From Druceiella hillmani (Eukaryota > Arthropoda > Insecta > Lepidoptera > Hepialidae), in NCBI GenBank assembly GCA_039881145.1, contig JAYKKI010000006.1, positions 6,642,501 to 6,706,500 on the forward strand: a stretch of 64,000 bases of DNA, given 5' to 3'. Under the pieces are notes generated by a model. It saw nothing but the letters and a program-made list of their open reading frames with translations, was not told the DNA's origin and ran no database searches. Shown piece after piece: positions 32,790 to 44,723 of the stretch (within the stretch, counting starts at the first letter, position 1; each line of letters opens with the position of its first letter). Both the position numbers and the translations under genes were made by a program.

Positions 32790-35700
32790 GTTATCTTAGA
32801 TAATGCAGACAACATTCTAAAACAGACCCTGATGGCGCACTTTGCCCATTTACCATTAGTCGATTTCATAATTATATTACTGGCTATGGTAATGGTTAAT
32901 ATGGTAACGGTAATTCAAATTCAATAGTGCCTATATGATACTGGTACTTAAAGTATTTAAGAGAGCTATTTGCTCTCAAGAAAAAGAAACAAAATTTTAA
33001 ATATGGCCGCCTTTAACTAGTGAAAAAATCATTACACAACCAGTGCAAGAACTTTTTTGAAAAGTTTTTTTAAAAAAACGAATTAATTAATAAAGCCGCG
33101 TTTTTCAAATTTTAATACATACAAATTATTGTATAAATTGGTCGATAGTCCAAACTTTTTCTTCGTCTCCGAAATAGCCAAAACAGTATATAAATAATGA
33201 AAAATAAAGGTTTATTTTTTTGTACTACAGACGGAATTTGTGTCAAAGCTTTCTTCGTAGAATGCAGTTCTACGTTTGAATAATAACGTATTGGCATTAT
33301 ATTTAGAGTATATTTAAACGTAGTGGGTTGGAATTTAGTCAGAACATTTTGGTTTTCTTATTTAAGGTTGTTTATTTCTATTTTCGGTAGCGGCAGGAAA
33401 GTATTGTTTGTCTACGTAGTGGTCTTGTGTTTTTACCGAGCGATAGCGGTTAATTTTGCTAGTAATAAACGCGTAAGAAGGCGTCCCGATGGACATAAAT
33501 ATATATAGGTATACCTATAAATAGGGGGCGTATTTTGGCGCTCGGCCCACATACCGAAGACCTAATTGAATTTTTTCATCGTCTGCGAGCACTCTTCTTG
33601 CCGGGAATACTACACAACTGACTTATTTTTATTTCTGCTAGCTGTTTCCACCGGGATTATGTGCGCTAAGTTTGAGTCCATTTATGTAAACAGTACGATT
33701 GACTAATAAATCGGAGATTACGAGAAATATGTTACCAAGAATTCCGTATCTGCGTCAGTAAGAAAAACACTAGTTTTTATGGGATTATGGAATAAATTAA
33801 AAATAATTGATCGTTTTCTTTGTTTTTCCACCTAAAAATATTTCCATTAGGTTTTTTTCATATTGATAGTCAAATGTTACCATTTTCTTGGACTATTTTT
33901 GCACGCACTGGTTTAGAAATCGTATAGCATACAGGCTTGGAATTTGACGTAGTAAATAAATTACTTGCTATATCAACTGCTAAATTTTTTTGTATGTCAT
34001 GAAAGAGTTTAACATCGATACGTTAGTATTAACTAATTTCTTTAGGTATTTGTGTATTTATGTATTTTCTTAACACTCGTTTTCTCATAATGATGTTTTT
34101 GTAGAATTTTCAGAGGTTTGTCCATCATACATCAAGAATATTATTATCATGCTTTTATACTTGTCATATTATACTTTTATGCTTGTCATATTATACTAGT
34201 ATAAGTAGTATATTCAGCAAATCTGTCATAATTTTTAGCTCCTTGCTTACTTTCATTTACGCCTCAATTTCTCAATAGGTTAACAAAGTTTTTAAAAATT
34301 CAAATCCGTCTCAAAAAATAACTGTATAATTGTAATAAATTAACTTAAACACGTTTGGTAATTTTTAGAATTCGTTATCAGAAATAAATAGGTACCTCTC
34401 ATATACACGATTTAATACTGGGAAAGAAGAATTGGTTTCAGAAGTAGGTATTAGATAACTCAATATATATTAAACCAAAACAGCCAAAAACAGGTTAGTA
34501 AAATCAGTAAAAGTCAGTTTTTTGGGGACAAGTGAGTAAAAGGGAGTTTTTTTAATGGTCAGTATTGTCAGTACTTCATTAAGACGGTAATTTTGAGTTA
34601 CATTTGCGTTTGGGTATAATTATTACTGGCTATCAACTTTCCAATATTTTTTTTATAACACTTACTAATTCATCAAAACTATGTTTTGCCTTTGTTGGAA
34701 TACGACAAAAAGGTGGAGCTTGTTGGCTGAGGGAGTGGCTTGTTGGACGAGAATGGTAAAGGCCAAAAATTAAAAATGCTTTTATATTTTTATATTTTAC
34801 TACTCTTAAAAACTGAATTCATATGGTCAGTATTTTGGAATTTTAGGTTAGTAAAGTCAGTATTTTTAAGCAATGAACCTGTTTCGGTCCCTGTCACTAA
34901 TAAAAAGGATCGAAGAAAGTGATAAGAACGGCGCTCTATTGGTCTGATATTCACACGCGTATATCGAAGTTGTACATTGTTTGCTTAATTTCGAACAATG
35001 TGTTACGAGATAAGAAGAGTTAAGAGAAATACTCCCTAGCTAGTTAAATATTTTTTTCTACTTTTAGGTTTCCATAGTCAAAAGGCGAAAAACGGATGTT
35101 TATAATTTCCTGATTTCCGTCTGTCGGTTGCCGACTAAAAAAACTCTCTAAATATAAGACTTTAATATTTTTTTACAGAACACCTGGAATAATTGTTCAA
35201 ATATACACAAATAAAGAAACTACATTTTTTTTACAGAACCCCCTCCCCCCCCCCTCTCACCCTTTGCATCAAACTTGGGGAAGAATTTTTTATCTCGGGC
35301 CTCATCGAGTAGAGTATCATAGAAAAGGTTTTTATAGTGTGATTGAAAATATTTTGCATTTTTTTGATACGGTGTTTCTTTCGCGAGTTATGAACCTTCA
35401 AAATGATAATGTGCGTTTAAAAATCTAAATGATAGCGGCATTTATCAATAACTACAATCGAAAATTATTTTGGGTAACTAATATCAATAAACTAAAGAAG
35501 TAGAAGGGAATAAGTTATTTCATGTAATGGTCTTCATACAAATTTCAAAATGAACAAGCGCTAACGGATACAATAGATATAGGTACAGCACGTGTTTTGC
35601 CTTGGTGAAACATCGACTACTTACTTTCTCCGACTAAAGTCGGTAATTGTTGGCCGCCTACTCTCATCCGAATTACAATTAAAATTTGTTATAAAACTAA

Positions 35701-36085
35701 TGTCGCGAAATTACTTGCAAGATATTACTTTCATACGTACATGTTCTTTTTTATTTAAACACACCTAGTCGATGTTACTCGACGTTTTGAGAAGTTAATG
35801 TCACGAGAGCATCTGCCCGAAAGACGCAGAGCACTACTTTGAACGGACGTGTTTGTAAATGTGGTTGTAAATAATTCTATTATAATTTTGATGCTAATGG
35901 TGTCATCCTGTTGGAATAATATAAATAACAATTTTTTTATGTCAATTTCCGTATTTAACATGAATCGTGTAATTGATTTTAATATGAATTTTACCAAATT
36001 AATCTTTACCCTAAATCAAGACTACAGAACTTTAAAATTCTTATAACTTTTTGGATGATTTATTCCTAATGCTATTTAAACAGTA
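32790..36085. other. non-coding DNA with one GC-richer stretch at 33.50-33.70 kb
   Basis: No gene recognised. The stretch at 33,500-33,700 includes CCTATAAATAGGGGGCG (a TATA-like word), GGCGCTCGGCCCACATACCG and TTTATGTAAACAGTA (a FOX-like word); it may be regulatory. Near 34,150-34,195 TACTTTTATGCTTGTCATAT is part of a 22-bp duplication. At 35,239-35,262 there is a long C-run. Other frames look like chance. Confidence 0.35.
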
Positions 36086-36092
36086 AAAAAAG

Positions 36093-36093
<1 letters not shown>

Positions 36094-36136
<43 letters not shown>
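36094..36136. repeat. TA microsatellite
   Basis: About 43 bases of uninterrupted TA. Confidence 0.95.
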
Positions 36137-36139
<3 letters not shown>

Positions 36140-36599
36140 TGCAAAATCTTTTGTCTTGTTTAGAGTTGTTTTGAGTAACACAAATGTTATATATATAAAA
36201 GGTTGGTTTTTAATTTACAGAAAATAAATCACAAAAGGTTTAGTAATAACACACATCGATTAAGAATAAAGGGAATTAATGATAAATTTAAAAGTTTGAA
36301 ATTTTAATATTTCGTTTATGTATCTCTTAAAAAAAGCCTAGGCTATAGACCGAAACTTAACGTGCGAGTCAACAAGGAAACAAATGTAACAACTTATTAC
36401 TTTGGGTAAGGACACGGCACAGTTATCTAGAATCGTTTTCCTAACTTAACACACTTTTGTATATATTGTATATTTTAATCTGTTACAACACCCATAATAT
36501 AATCATACAGTATATGATTAAATATTTATCTCTTCCACTCAACTAAAGAAACAAGTAATAATATATATTATATATTACGTAAAACTGTATAATACAACC

Positions 36600-36687
36600 G
36601 TGAAGTAAACTACTGTTTTTTTAACTAAACTAAATGTTTATTTTAGTTTACTTCACAGTGTATATAATACACCTGTGAAGTAAACTA
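36600..36687. repeat. three copies of a 13-bp word, two direct and one inverted
   Basis: GTGAAGTAAACTA occurs at 36,600-36,612 and 36,675-36,687, with its exact reverse complement TAGTTTACTTCAC at 36,644-36,656. TATAATACA precedes both direct copies. The middle copy can pair with either outer copy. It looks like the wreck of a small inverted-repeat element. Confidence 0.75.
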
Positions 36688-36857
36688 AAAAAAAACATTT
36701 AACAAAATAACAGGCTAATAAGCTAATTGATATGAAATATATTTAAGGGATATGAATACATTTTGTATTCATATTTACATATAAAGATATATTTATTATA
36801 TAATGAGGAGAATAAAGGAGAGGGATGGGACTAAGGAGGAAAAACTAGGATGGAGGT

Positions 36858-37080
36858 TAAGAATTCTTTCTTAGAAAACCTTTGAATGCACGAATTGGCG
36901 GAGCATTTTGGATATCAGAGTCCAATATATTCCACCATTTAGTGGCATGAATAGTGAAGGAATATTCTTAGAAGGAGGTTAAATATTAATTCTTTCTGGG
37001 AATATTCCTATCGTAAAGGAATATTCCTGTCACGAAGGGGGTGTTATTAAAGTGAGAAGATTTTCGGGACGTGGTCCAAA
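36858..37080 (-). pseudogene. LINE reverse transcriptase, extreme C-terminal fossil
   Basis: On the minus strand, SFTIHATKWWNILDSDIQ is followed by NAPPIRAFKGFLRKNS. This matches the closing block of many LINE ORF2 proteins: a hydrophobic strand, then W-N-x-L-P-x-x-I-R-x-A-x-S-(I/V)-x-x-F-K-x-x-L. Upstream (higher coordinates) come degraded pieces LLTLITPLRDRNIP, like the N-L-L-x-x-P-x-x-R-T segment that precedes it. A duplicated GGAATATTC word breaks the frame between the two pieces. It is non-functional. It belongs to a different LINE type from the 18.8-kb fossil, judging by the ending. Confidence 0.7.
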
Positions 37081-37494
37081 TCTATCCCAATTTTAAGAAA
37101 ATCTAGAACTAATACAATTTGGGCTACGGGAAGAGAATATGTACTACCATAAGTACATGCTTATTTAAATATTAATAAAAATATTCTCAGCCCCAAATTT
37201 GTCTCGGCCCTTTTTTCGATTTTTAAAAAAAATATAATCTCCTTTAATTTTTGGTCAAAATTTCAAAAATCTGCCGCTAGTGATTCAAAAGAATATATAG
37301 ACAGCGTATATGACATTGATTGTAATGTGGTTATTCCACAGTGAAATTAACGAAGCCTGTAAAGAAATACTAGCCCGACATAAATCAAACGAATTAAATA
37401 CATAAAGTTAAAACAATTAAGACATAAATGTAAGCATCTGGGATATTTACATAAAACTAAATAAATATCCCCCGTAAGCTCTGCATACGGGTAC

Positions 37495-37625
37495 GCAGTT
37501 AACATTTTCCGGAAGCCGGAAGCCCGCTATATCCGTGCGTTACAAAGCTCAAGTGAAGCGTGCTTTCGTGATATTGGTAGCTTTTGTTAAGGCACCGATA
37601 CGAGTTTGACCCTTTGAACGCAAAT
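37495..37625. other. GC-richer stretch, function unknown
   Basis: Contains TCCGGAAGCCGGAAGCCCG (an ETS-like GGAAG word twice) and AAAGCTCAAGTGAAGCGTGC. No frame or repeat found. Possible regulatory element, low confidence. Confidence 0.3.
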
Positions 37626-38402
37626 GGTGGTAAGTCGTTTTTGTCATTTAATTTACTTGTTTTTTTTTATTAATTAATGTTTAAGAGTTATGATTTTTTA
37701 CTATACAAACATAGAGCGTAAACGAATTTGTTTAATGTAAGTCATACTTTGTTCTCTGGAATTTAAAAGTAATTTGTGAGTTTTCAATATGTTTTATTTG
37801 TACATGACTAGATCAAACCTTATATCGATATGAACCAGATTTTTGAAAGTACTTTAGACTGATTGATTTAGACTACTTTTTTCTATTCAATCTACTTTTT
37901 TCCTATTGTAAAAGTGTATGTTTTAGAATAAACTGCTCGTAATATTGTCTATTTTAAACTTATCGTGGTTAATTTTATCAAAATAAAAGAAAAACCAAAT
38001 TCAATTGAAAATAAATATATACTTTGGTTAAACTATTGTATAGATTTTAATAAAATATTTTAAGTGATGTATGTTTTGTAAGTTCACATTTTCATTTTAC
38101 TTAAATGTTCCTGATTCGTAGTTTCAAAGTTTCTAGGAAGAGGATAGCTTTTCTGAAGAATTTGCTGGATTTTTCGTGTTTTTTACTACAGAACGTTTTT
38201 ACTAGTGTTTCTGTAAATAAAAAAACTAGTTTAAGAGGGTATTTGAATTATAAAAATAATGTATGAAAATTGTTTTTATTTTTCTTCGAGAGTGTAAAAT
38301 GACCAGTGAGACTGATTAAACAATTTCCTATTATTGAATATATTTGGCGTTAATTTTGTAGAAATTAATTTTAATTTAATTTTCACAGCTAAATTAAACT
38401 AT

Positions 38403-38568
38403 GTGATGTAGTTTTATTTCTACTTTATTTAAATTCTTTACCACAACCTAGGTTTCGTTGTATGACAACATCATCGGGTGGGCAATTTGTAAAAATGAAG
38501 ATGTTGTCGTACGACGAAACCGAGATCGTGGTAAATCATTTAAATAAAATAGAATAATACTACATCAC
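38403..38568. mobile_element. 166-bp palindromic MITE, copy 1
   Basis: Left arm 38,403-38,472 (GTGATGTAGTTTTATTTCTA to GACAACATC) pairs with right arm 38,500-38,568 (GATGTTGTCGTACGACGAAA to ACTACATCAC) at about 80-85%. The loop holds GGGCAATTTGTAAAAATGA. Each arm has its own small palindrome (GTCGTACGAC or its TTGTATGACAA version), so the structure is nested. A second copy with the same core lies at 44.7 kb, which shows this is a family. No protein or sure target duplication. Confidence 0.85.
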
Positions 38569-38569
38569 G

Positions 38570-41500
38570 TCGGTTCAATTAGTTATGTAAAGTTATATTA
38601 AATTCCTTTTTGTTTCGAATACGAAAATGTTGAAATTTCATTCACGTCAAATTAAATGGTTGTTGGCAACAACATATTCTATATTATTGTCAATAATATT
38701 GAGAACAAATACACATCGTTTTACGAGCCTTTAGAGCTTAAAAACATTTTGTGGTGATAGATATTTCGGATGTTTTTAATGACCAAAATTTCACATACGT
38801 TTTGATAAGTAAGTTAGAAGCAAAATTCTGCATTATTTTAATCATCATCCGACGATTTGGCATTGAGAGACAGACGTAAAGTTAATCAATGACAGAAATT
38901 GGTAGACATTTTTGCAAATAACAAAAAATATCAAAGTCGTCTAGAAAATATAAAAATAGTGAAGACACTTCAAAGCACAAGCAGACATGTTGATTGTTTA
39001 ATGAATATATACACCTACTGGCCTATTATTGAATCTCAAAACAAACTCGTGTAAAATATGACCTGATTATTTCTCTTAAAAATATCACATTGACGTTAGA
39101 AGTATCCCAAAATATTTAAGATAAAAACAGTTAATAATTTTTCATATAATTATTGGAAACAATATATTGTTAATGTTCTAACAAAATAGTCTTTGAAGAT
39201 TAATTAAGACCAACAGAGCGCCATGTTAGTATGTTCGATGTAATGTGAATCTTCAATCGCTTCAATCCCGCTTTGGTAGGGTGTGAATTGGGGTCGATGA
39301 GATGATTTTATTCCAAAAGTGTGTCCACGATTTTTTGCGTTCGGACCCAATATTAGTTTTTTGTTAAACTTTGTTGAAGCTTTTGGAATGGAGTAAAAGC
39401 GACGGTTAGGTGTTACTAATTATGGACTTATGGGATCCTATAACAATCACAAATTTAAACAAAGAATCTAAACATATTATGCTAAAATATTGTAAGTAAA
39501 ATTAATATTTCTATATTATATTTGTACCATTTCTTTAATTTTAAGTAAAATAACTAATATTGGGGTAAAAGTAATGTAGGATTAAAGTTTTGAAAATATA
39601 CACGGAATTTGGAAACGTTAGAAGTACTTATTAAAGCGTGATAAACATATATTTTTCGCGTGTGTTGTATTATTACCTCTTATATTTCTAGCCAATAAGT
39701 CGGTTATTTTTGCTTATCTTTCGCGTTTCTTCAGAAGTTAATTGAACAATAAAATGTAAATCTTGCTAGGTTTTCATTATTTGTATTTTTTTTAAACTAT
39801 TTTATCCCAAACATATTTTATTTTATAACTTAAAGGAAATTCGTGCATGAAAATACGTATGCTAACATATTTTCCTCTACGACTTAATTTCTATAAATAA
39901 TAATAATATTCTCTATCATATAAAAAACTTCGTCAATCTGTTTTTTTTTTAATCTTATAAAGTAATTGAGTTAATATTTAAATAATATATTTAAAATTAA
40001 TGATTTTGTTTAAAAAAATACTTTGAGATTATAAGACGGCAAAGGTGACTTTAAAAATAAAGGGTATCGAGATTTTTTTTAATATATTGGTCTAAATCGA
40101 TAATTTATGACAAGGGATTAATCACAAAAAGATTTTAAGATGACCTTGATATATTTTTAATGTATCAAGAATTGTTAATAAAAAATAACAGTAAAATTTT
40201 AACAAAGCACGTAATAAATTTTTTAGAATTTTAGATAACTTTTTTTAACAATAATCAATACCATTTACTTTATTTTGATTTGTGGTCATTCCCTAAATTA
40301 TTCAAAAATACAAATTTTAACTAATATTGACTTTGATCCTCTAGTTGCCGAAATGAATATCTTTTTCATCTTTTCGAGTTTTACGTGTTTTTTTCGACCA
40401 CTCTGTCGGGGCGTGCCAGTTTCATGTATTAGTATGCTACATATGTCTGTGGAAGATATAATGAAATACAATGATTTATCTTTGTTTTATCTTGCTGATT
40501 CAGAGAGATACTTAGAATAATATTTACAGACCATCATGAAAAGTGACATGACTTTTCATAAACAAAATACGAGATTTCTCATTTGTCTGATTGACGGATC
40601 GAATAAACATTTTAAGTACAGATTTTTTCGTTTTATTTAATATAGAGTTATTTTTATTTTTGTAACATCTAAGCTGACTTATATATCGCAACGTTGGTTA
40701 ATGGAACTTAATATATTAAATTATGGGTATTTTTTAAATTCTCAGAAATATACAAAACTTGAACTAATGCATTTAATATAGCCTTTAGAAACTGAAATCA
40801 TCATTGTTATAACCATTATTAAATGGTAGCAACAAGATATATTAGTATAATATTTCACATAAAGAAAAAAATTTAATGAAACATATGTCCATTTTTATTC
40901 AAAATATGAAGTATGAAATTCTGAATTTTGTAAATTTGTGAGAAAAAACTTTCATATAGAATTTCCCTTCAATTTACCAAGTTACAACGCATGAGTTTCT
41001 CCCTATAGTTTAAACCTTTCTTATCTCTGGAATATTCCTAAGTCAATTTTGAATTTTTTTTCTGATTAATATCTCATCCTATGTACATAAACATAGGACT
41101 AGGTTGATATTTAGAACTCATCATAAATATATTTGATTAAGTTGCCGTTTATAGGCACAGAGCAGTGACCATAAACACTGAAAAATTATGCCTGCAAACA
41201 AAAAACTGAACGCGTTGCTTTTAACTTATTTTTTAAAAGTAGTGAAAAATGTTCACATTCACGGCTTATTCGCAAGGCATTTTAATCCACTATGTAACTC
41301 GGGTCGCACTATGCCGTGATCTAGAAAATTAAATTTAGAATAATATGTACTGGTATAAACCTGATCTGATCAAGTTGTAAAATATTCAAAATGCCATTGA
41401 AATCCATTTACTAGTTTTTGTGTGACGTGGTTACAAACGAACAGACGAAAGGACAGTTAAAAAACCAGTTCAGGTCGTTGATATGTTGAATTTTAGTTTA

Positions 41501-41945
41501 GTTAATTTATTTTTAGTTTGCTGAAGCGCAGCAAGGTTTTATGTAAGAATAATGTGTTCCTTTTCAATAATGCAAATAATATTTTTCCCCAATTTGATAC
41601 AACCTTTTCTGTTGAAACTATGAACTTCTGAATCTAATGGGGAGTTATTTTACATCAGTACCCGGGGTATGCTAATACTCATATACAGAGGGTAAAAATA
41701 CGTGTATATTATTCATACATATGATTCTATGCATCAGTCTTAGAATAGCTGAACCATGTTTCTGTACAAATTTCACTTTCTTTTTCGATGAAATTGCAAT
41801 ATTGAGTGTTCGGAAGACGGTGCTTTTTCGAAACGGTGTAGAATTTTCCCTTAGTTCCAAAATTTTTCTATTTAATTTAATGTGTAAAATCACCTATATT
41901 AATGATAGACATATTCTTTGTTACAACTGCATATTTGTAGTTATA
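38570..41945. other. AT-rich non-coding DNA
   Basis: No gene recognised. The stretch 40,130-40,600 shares weak ordered similarity with 45,590-45,830 (TTTTTAATGTATC, AATTGTTAATA, AATATTTACA, GAGATTTCTC or GAAATTCTCC), so both may be eroded copies of one repeat. The open frame at 40,275-40,520 has no recognisable domain. Confidence 0.4.
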
Positions 41946-41978
41946 CAGGTTGTCCAGTGGCAGATTTCAAAGTTTGAA
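41946..41978 (+). repeat. left terminal inverted repeat of the mariner element
   Basis: CAGGTTGTCCAGTGGCAGAT followed by TTCAAAGTTTGAA, preceded by TA (41,944-41,945). It matches the inverted right end except for a 4-base difference after CAG and one substitution. Confidence 0.95.
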
Positions 41979-42025
41979 CAAACATAGTTTCTGAACGCAA
42001 CACATAAGAGGAGCGCGGGGGATGT

Positions 42026-43122
42026 TTGGAACAGTGGAGTGGAGAGCACCGCGCATTTGCCGTCGAGGTGTACATTTTGAGTGGATTTTCGCTGTCTGTA
42101 GTACGCCGTCGATTTAATAATCGTTACAGTATTCGTCGATTACGTAATGGACCATCGATCAACATCATTCAGTTATGGGTAGCAAGGTTCAGAGCTACAG
42201 GATCAACATTAAATAGGCCCAGGCCAGGACCTACACCATTGGTAGCCACGGATGAAAATGTCGAGCGTGTTATGGTTTCTGTCGTTGAAAATCCCCGTTT
42301 ATCACTGCGTACACGTTCATCGATATTGGGAATTCCGAAATCAACTTTACAGGTAATAATGCAAAAAAAGCTCAAGTTCCATCCATATAAAATTCAAATT
42401 GTTCAAGATTTACACGATTCTGGCTTTGAATTAAGAAAAACTTACGCGGAGGTGATGTTATTGAGATTTCGTACTGCTACCCGGATAGGCAACATATTCT
42501 TTAGTGACGAAGCTCACTTTCACATTGGAGGATATGTGAATAAGCAGAACTTTTGTTACTGGGATGTCCACAACCCAAGACAAATGCATCAAGAGCCTTT
42601 ACATAAGCCTAAAGTAACAGTCTGGTGTGCGATGTCTGCATCTGCAATCATAGACCTTATTTCTTTGAAAATCAACGTGGCCAAGCTGTAACTGTAAATT
42701 CGGAGAGATATGCACAGATGTTAAATGACTTTTTCAGAGTAGAACTATAGAATAGTCCATCCTTCAACCGAAACACATGGTTCCAGCAAGACGGGGCCAT
42801 AGCTCACACTGATAATGTTTCCATGATTGCAGTGCGGCAGTTATTTCCAGAAAAAAACATATCCCGAAACGGTACATTACCGTGGCCACCTAGGTCACCC
42901 GATTTAAGCCCATGTGACTTTTTCTTATGGGGATACTTAAAATACGTTGTTTATAAAACAAATCCGAGCACTGTGACACAACTTAAAGAAAATATTCGAG
43001 CCGAAGTCAGTAGGATACCCCAGTCGCTCTGCAAACGCGATTTTGAAAACATGCGTGCTAGACTCGAAGAGTGTGTCAGACTCGATGGCCGCCCTTTGGA
43101 AAACGTGGTTTTTAAAAAATGA
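42026..43122 (+). pseudogene. mariner-like transposase, DD41D type, disrupted
   Basis: Transposases of this family bind the inverted ends and cut and rejoin DNA using three acidic residues. The first frame (42,026-42,691) holds two N-terminal helix-turn-helix segments (FAVEVYILSGFSL; RTRSSILGIPKSTLQ), a linker, and the first catalytic Asp in FFSDEAHFHIGG (residue about 161). The second frame (to the TGA at 43,120) holds FQQDGAIAHTDN with the second Asp (42,790-42,792) and SPDLSPCDFFLWGYLK with the third (42,916-42,918); 41 residues separate them. Breaks: the natural start position is TTG, not ATG; one base is missing near 42,652, after SASAI; a TAG stands at 42,748. All three catalytic Asp codons survive. 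Total length would be near 365 residues, usual for the family. Confidence 0.95.
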
Positions 43123-43194
43123 AATCCGCATTTGTTGTTATAAAATTAAAATAAACTTACTTTGTATTAGAGGTGTAGTTTTTTTTTTTAATTT

Positions 43195-43223
43195 TTCAAA
43201 CATTGAAATCTGCCACTGGACTG
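43195..43223 (-). repeat. right terminal inverted repeat of the mariner element
   Basis: Read inward from the end it is CAGTCCAGTGGCAGATTTCA then ATGTTTGAA, followed outside by TA. It pairs with the left end at 41,946. Confidence 0.95.
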
Positions 43224-43619
43224 TATAAGAAACAAAGAATGAAAATTATTTTATTATTATTATTTCTCTGTCACATTCCCTTTGCGCTCCAAATGTTTTA
43301 AGCTATTGAAATAACACATGCAACAGGATATGTCTTGTGAAGCAAAATGTAAACTTGAAGTAAACAAATAAGTTTTTAACTTATTTTTACCTCATACAGT
43401 AATGATTTAGTTTCGTATTTTAATTGGCAGAAATTGTAAAATTTTAACCATAGTTTGGATACCGTTTCTATTTTCCTTTCGTGCGTACGCACGGAAGACG
43501 TAGGGACATCTACGGTACACTTATATAATATATAAATTTATTTAAGGACAAAAATACATCAGACGTTGTAGACTTTGAATTATTGGATTATGAATGAAGA
43601 AATAAGTCTAGATTCCTCT

Positions 43620-43990
43620 TGTGTTAGAGCGTACGATAATTATTAATCAATTTCTGTCACAATATTTTTATTTCGATATTTACGAATTGTCGATGGCGTG
43701 GTGCGTTGTGATCATTGTTCGCTTCTATTTGCTCGATGTTTCATCAAACGCTGTTTATTGCAGGCTTTTGACGGTGTGGCGCACCGTATTTATTTCTGGT
43801 CGATCGTTCGGCGGAGCTGGAGTGATATTTGTAATTACGTAGCTAAATGACACAGATGAACAGTAGCGCGTGGTGAATACATAAGAGCGAGGCGAGGGGC
43901 TGGGCAACGTGGTCTCCGAGCCGCTTGCCCAGCTTGGCGATAAGGGCATTACCTCTAGGTATTACCTATAAGACCATTAGGAGGGCCCAT
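43620..43990. promoter_or_regulatory. GC-richer island, candidate regulatory element
   Basis: About 370 bp with markedly higher GC, including GACGGTGTGGCGCACCGTAT (an inverted ACGGTG/CACCGT pair), GGCGAGGGGCTGGGCAACG and GAGCCGCTTGCCCAGCTTGG. TAAT words sit at its left edge. The small frames on both strands (43,621-43,842 and 43,755-43,949) have no known domain. No repeat structure extends over it. It could be a conserved non-coding element or a promoter region; which cannot be decided here. Confidence 0.35.
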
Positions 43991-44234
43991 CGCAGTGGAT
44001 AGAACAGGCTGTAGATAATGAAGATTGATATTTATTTAAAAATAGTTGAAAAATAATATAATAAAAGAATTATTAATTTTATTTAGGTTTTGAATATTTA
44101 ATTTTGTAGAATTGATTTTAAGGACATCAGATATATAACACTTTCTGCAAATCAATTTGTGGCTATTCAGTTTTAGTTTTATTAACGATATATATTTTCC
44201 AAGAGATAAAAACAATGGAATAGACATAGTTTAT

Positions 44235-44425
44235 GGTATCCGAAGGGTTAGAGCTCTGATACGGGCGAGAAGCTTTAAAGCTTATCCCACGGAATGGGCT
44301 CTGACCAGGGGACTATATCTCCTTCCGGCTGCGGAGGCGCCAAATAAACGGCGTTTGATAAAATATTGTGCGAGCTGAGCGGGGGATGGGGCTGCTTTAT
44401 GGGGCGGCTTTTTGCCCGTGATATA
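44235..44425. promoter_or_regulatory. GC-rich island, candidate regulatory element
   Basis: GC-rich block following the previous island, with GGCTGCGGAGGCGCC, GCTGAGCGGGGGATGGGGCT and GGGGCGGCTTTTTGCCCGTG (a GGGC/GCCC stem). TTTATGG and TTTGATAAA words resemble posterior-Hox or Caudal-type sites. AAGCTTTAAAGCTT at 44,269-44,282 is a perfect 14-bp palindrome. No coding frame is supported. Function is inferred only. Confidence 0.35.
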
Positions 44426-44723
44426 ATGACGGCTTTTGTTGAAATAATTATTGGTGTGGAGAGTTTTTGGGTTTTGAATTGAAATTTGAGGGCGGGGGTT
44501 TATTATTGAAATGTTGGAGATTTGGAAGATTAGGTTTGTTCATTATGTTCGTGGAGTTATGATATTCCTTTAAAGCACTTTATTTTCTATTCCCTTGATA
44601 TATTTACTTGTGTTTATTGTGTAAGGGTTCTGGTTATTAGTAGTGTATATTCGGTATATTTGAATGGTTTATAGGATTAACATAAATTTTAGGTAATTTT
44701 TATTCACAATAAAATGTAACTAC

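Larger units (their letters stand above)
41946..43223 (+). mobile_element. full-length mariner-type transposon (DD41D group), 1278 bp
   Basis: The ends are inverted repeats of about 30 bp and both are flanked by TA (41,944-41,945 and 43,224-43,225), the target site of IS630-Tc1-mariner elements. One transposase gene fills the interior. Size, end structure and a single intronless gene are all usual for mariner-like elements. The two last catalytic Asp residues are separated by 41 residues, which points to the DD41D (rosa-type) branch instead of classical DD34D mariner. Ends are nearly intact while the gene is broken in three places, so this copy could only move with transposase supplied in trans, if at all. 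Confidence 0.95.

Noticed and set aside
35030..35050. Another CTAGCTAG word as a possible Helitron 3' end
   Set aside because: No preceding GC-rich hairpin and no matching 5' start within reasonable distance.
39230..39420. Possible LINE-like minus-strand phrases
   Set aside because: Short Trp/Phe-containing pieces do not form a consistent order of LINE motifs.
42169..42375. Minus-strand frames inside the transposon (also 42937-43131)
   Set aside because: Shadows of the transposase coding strand.
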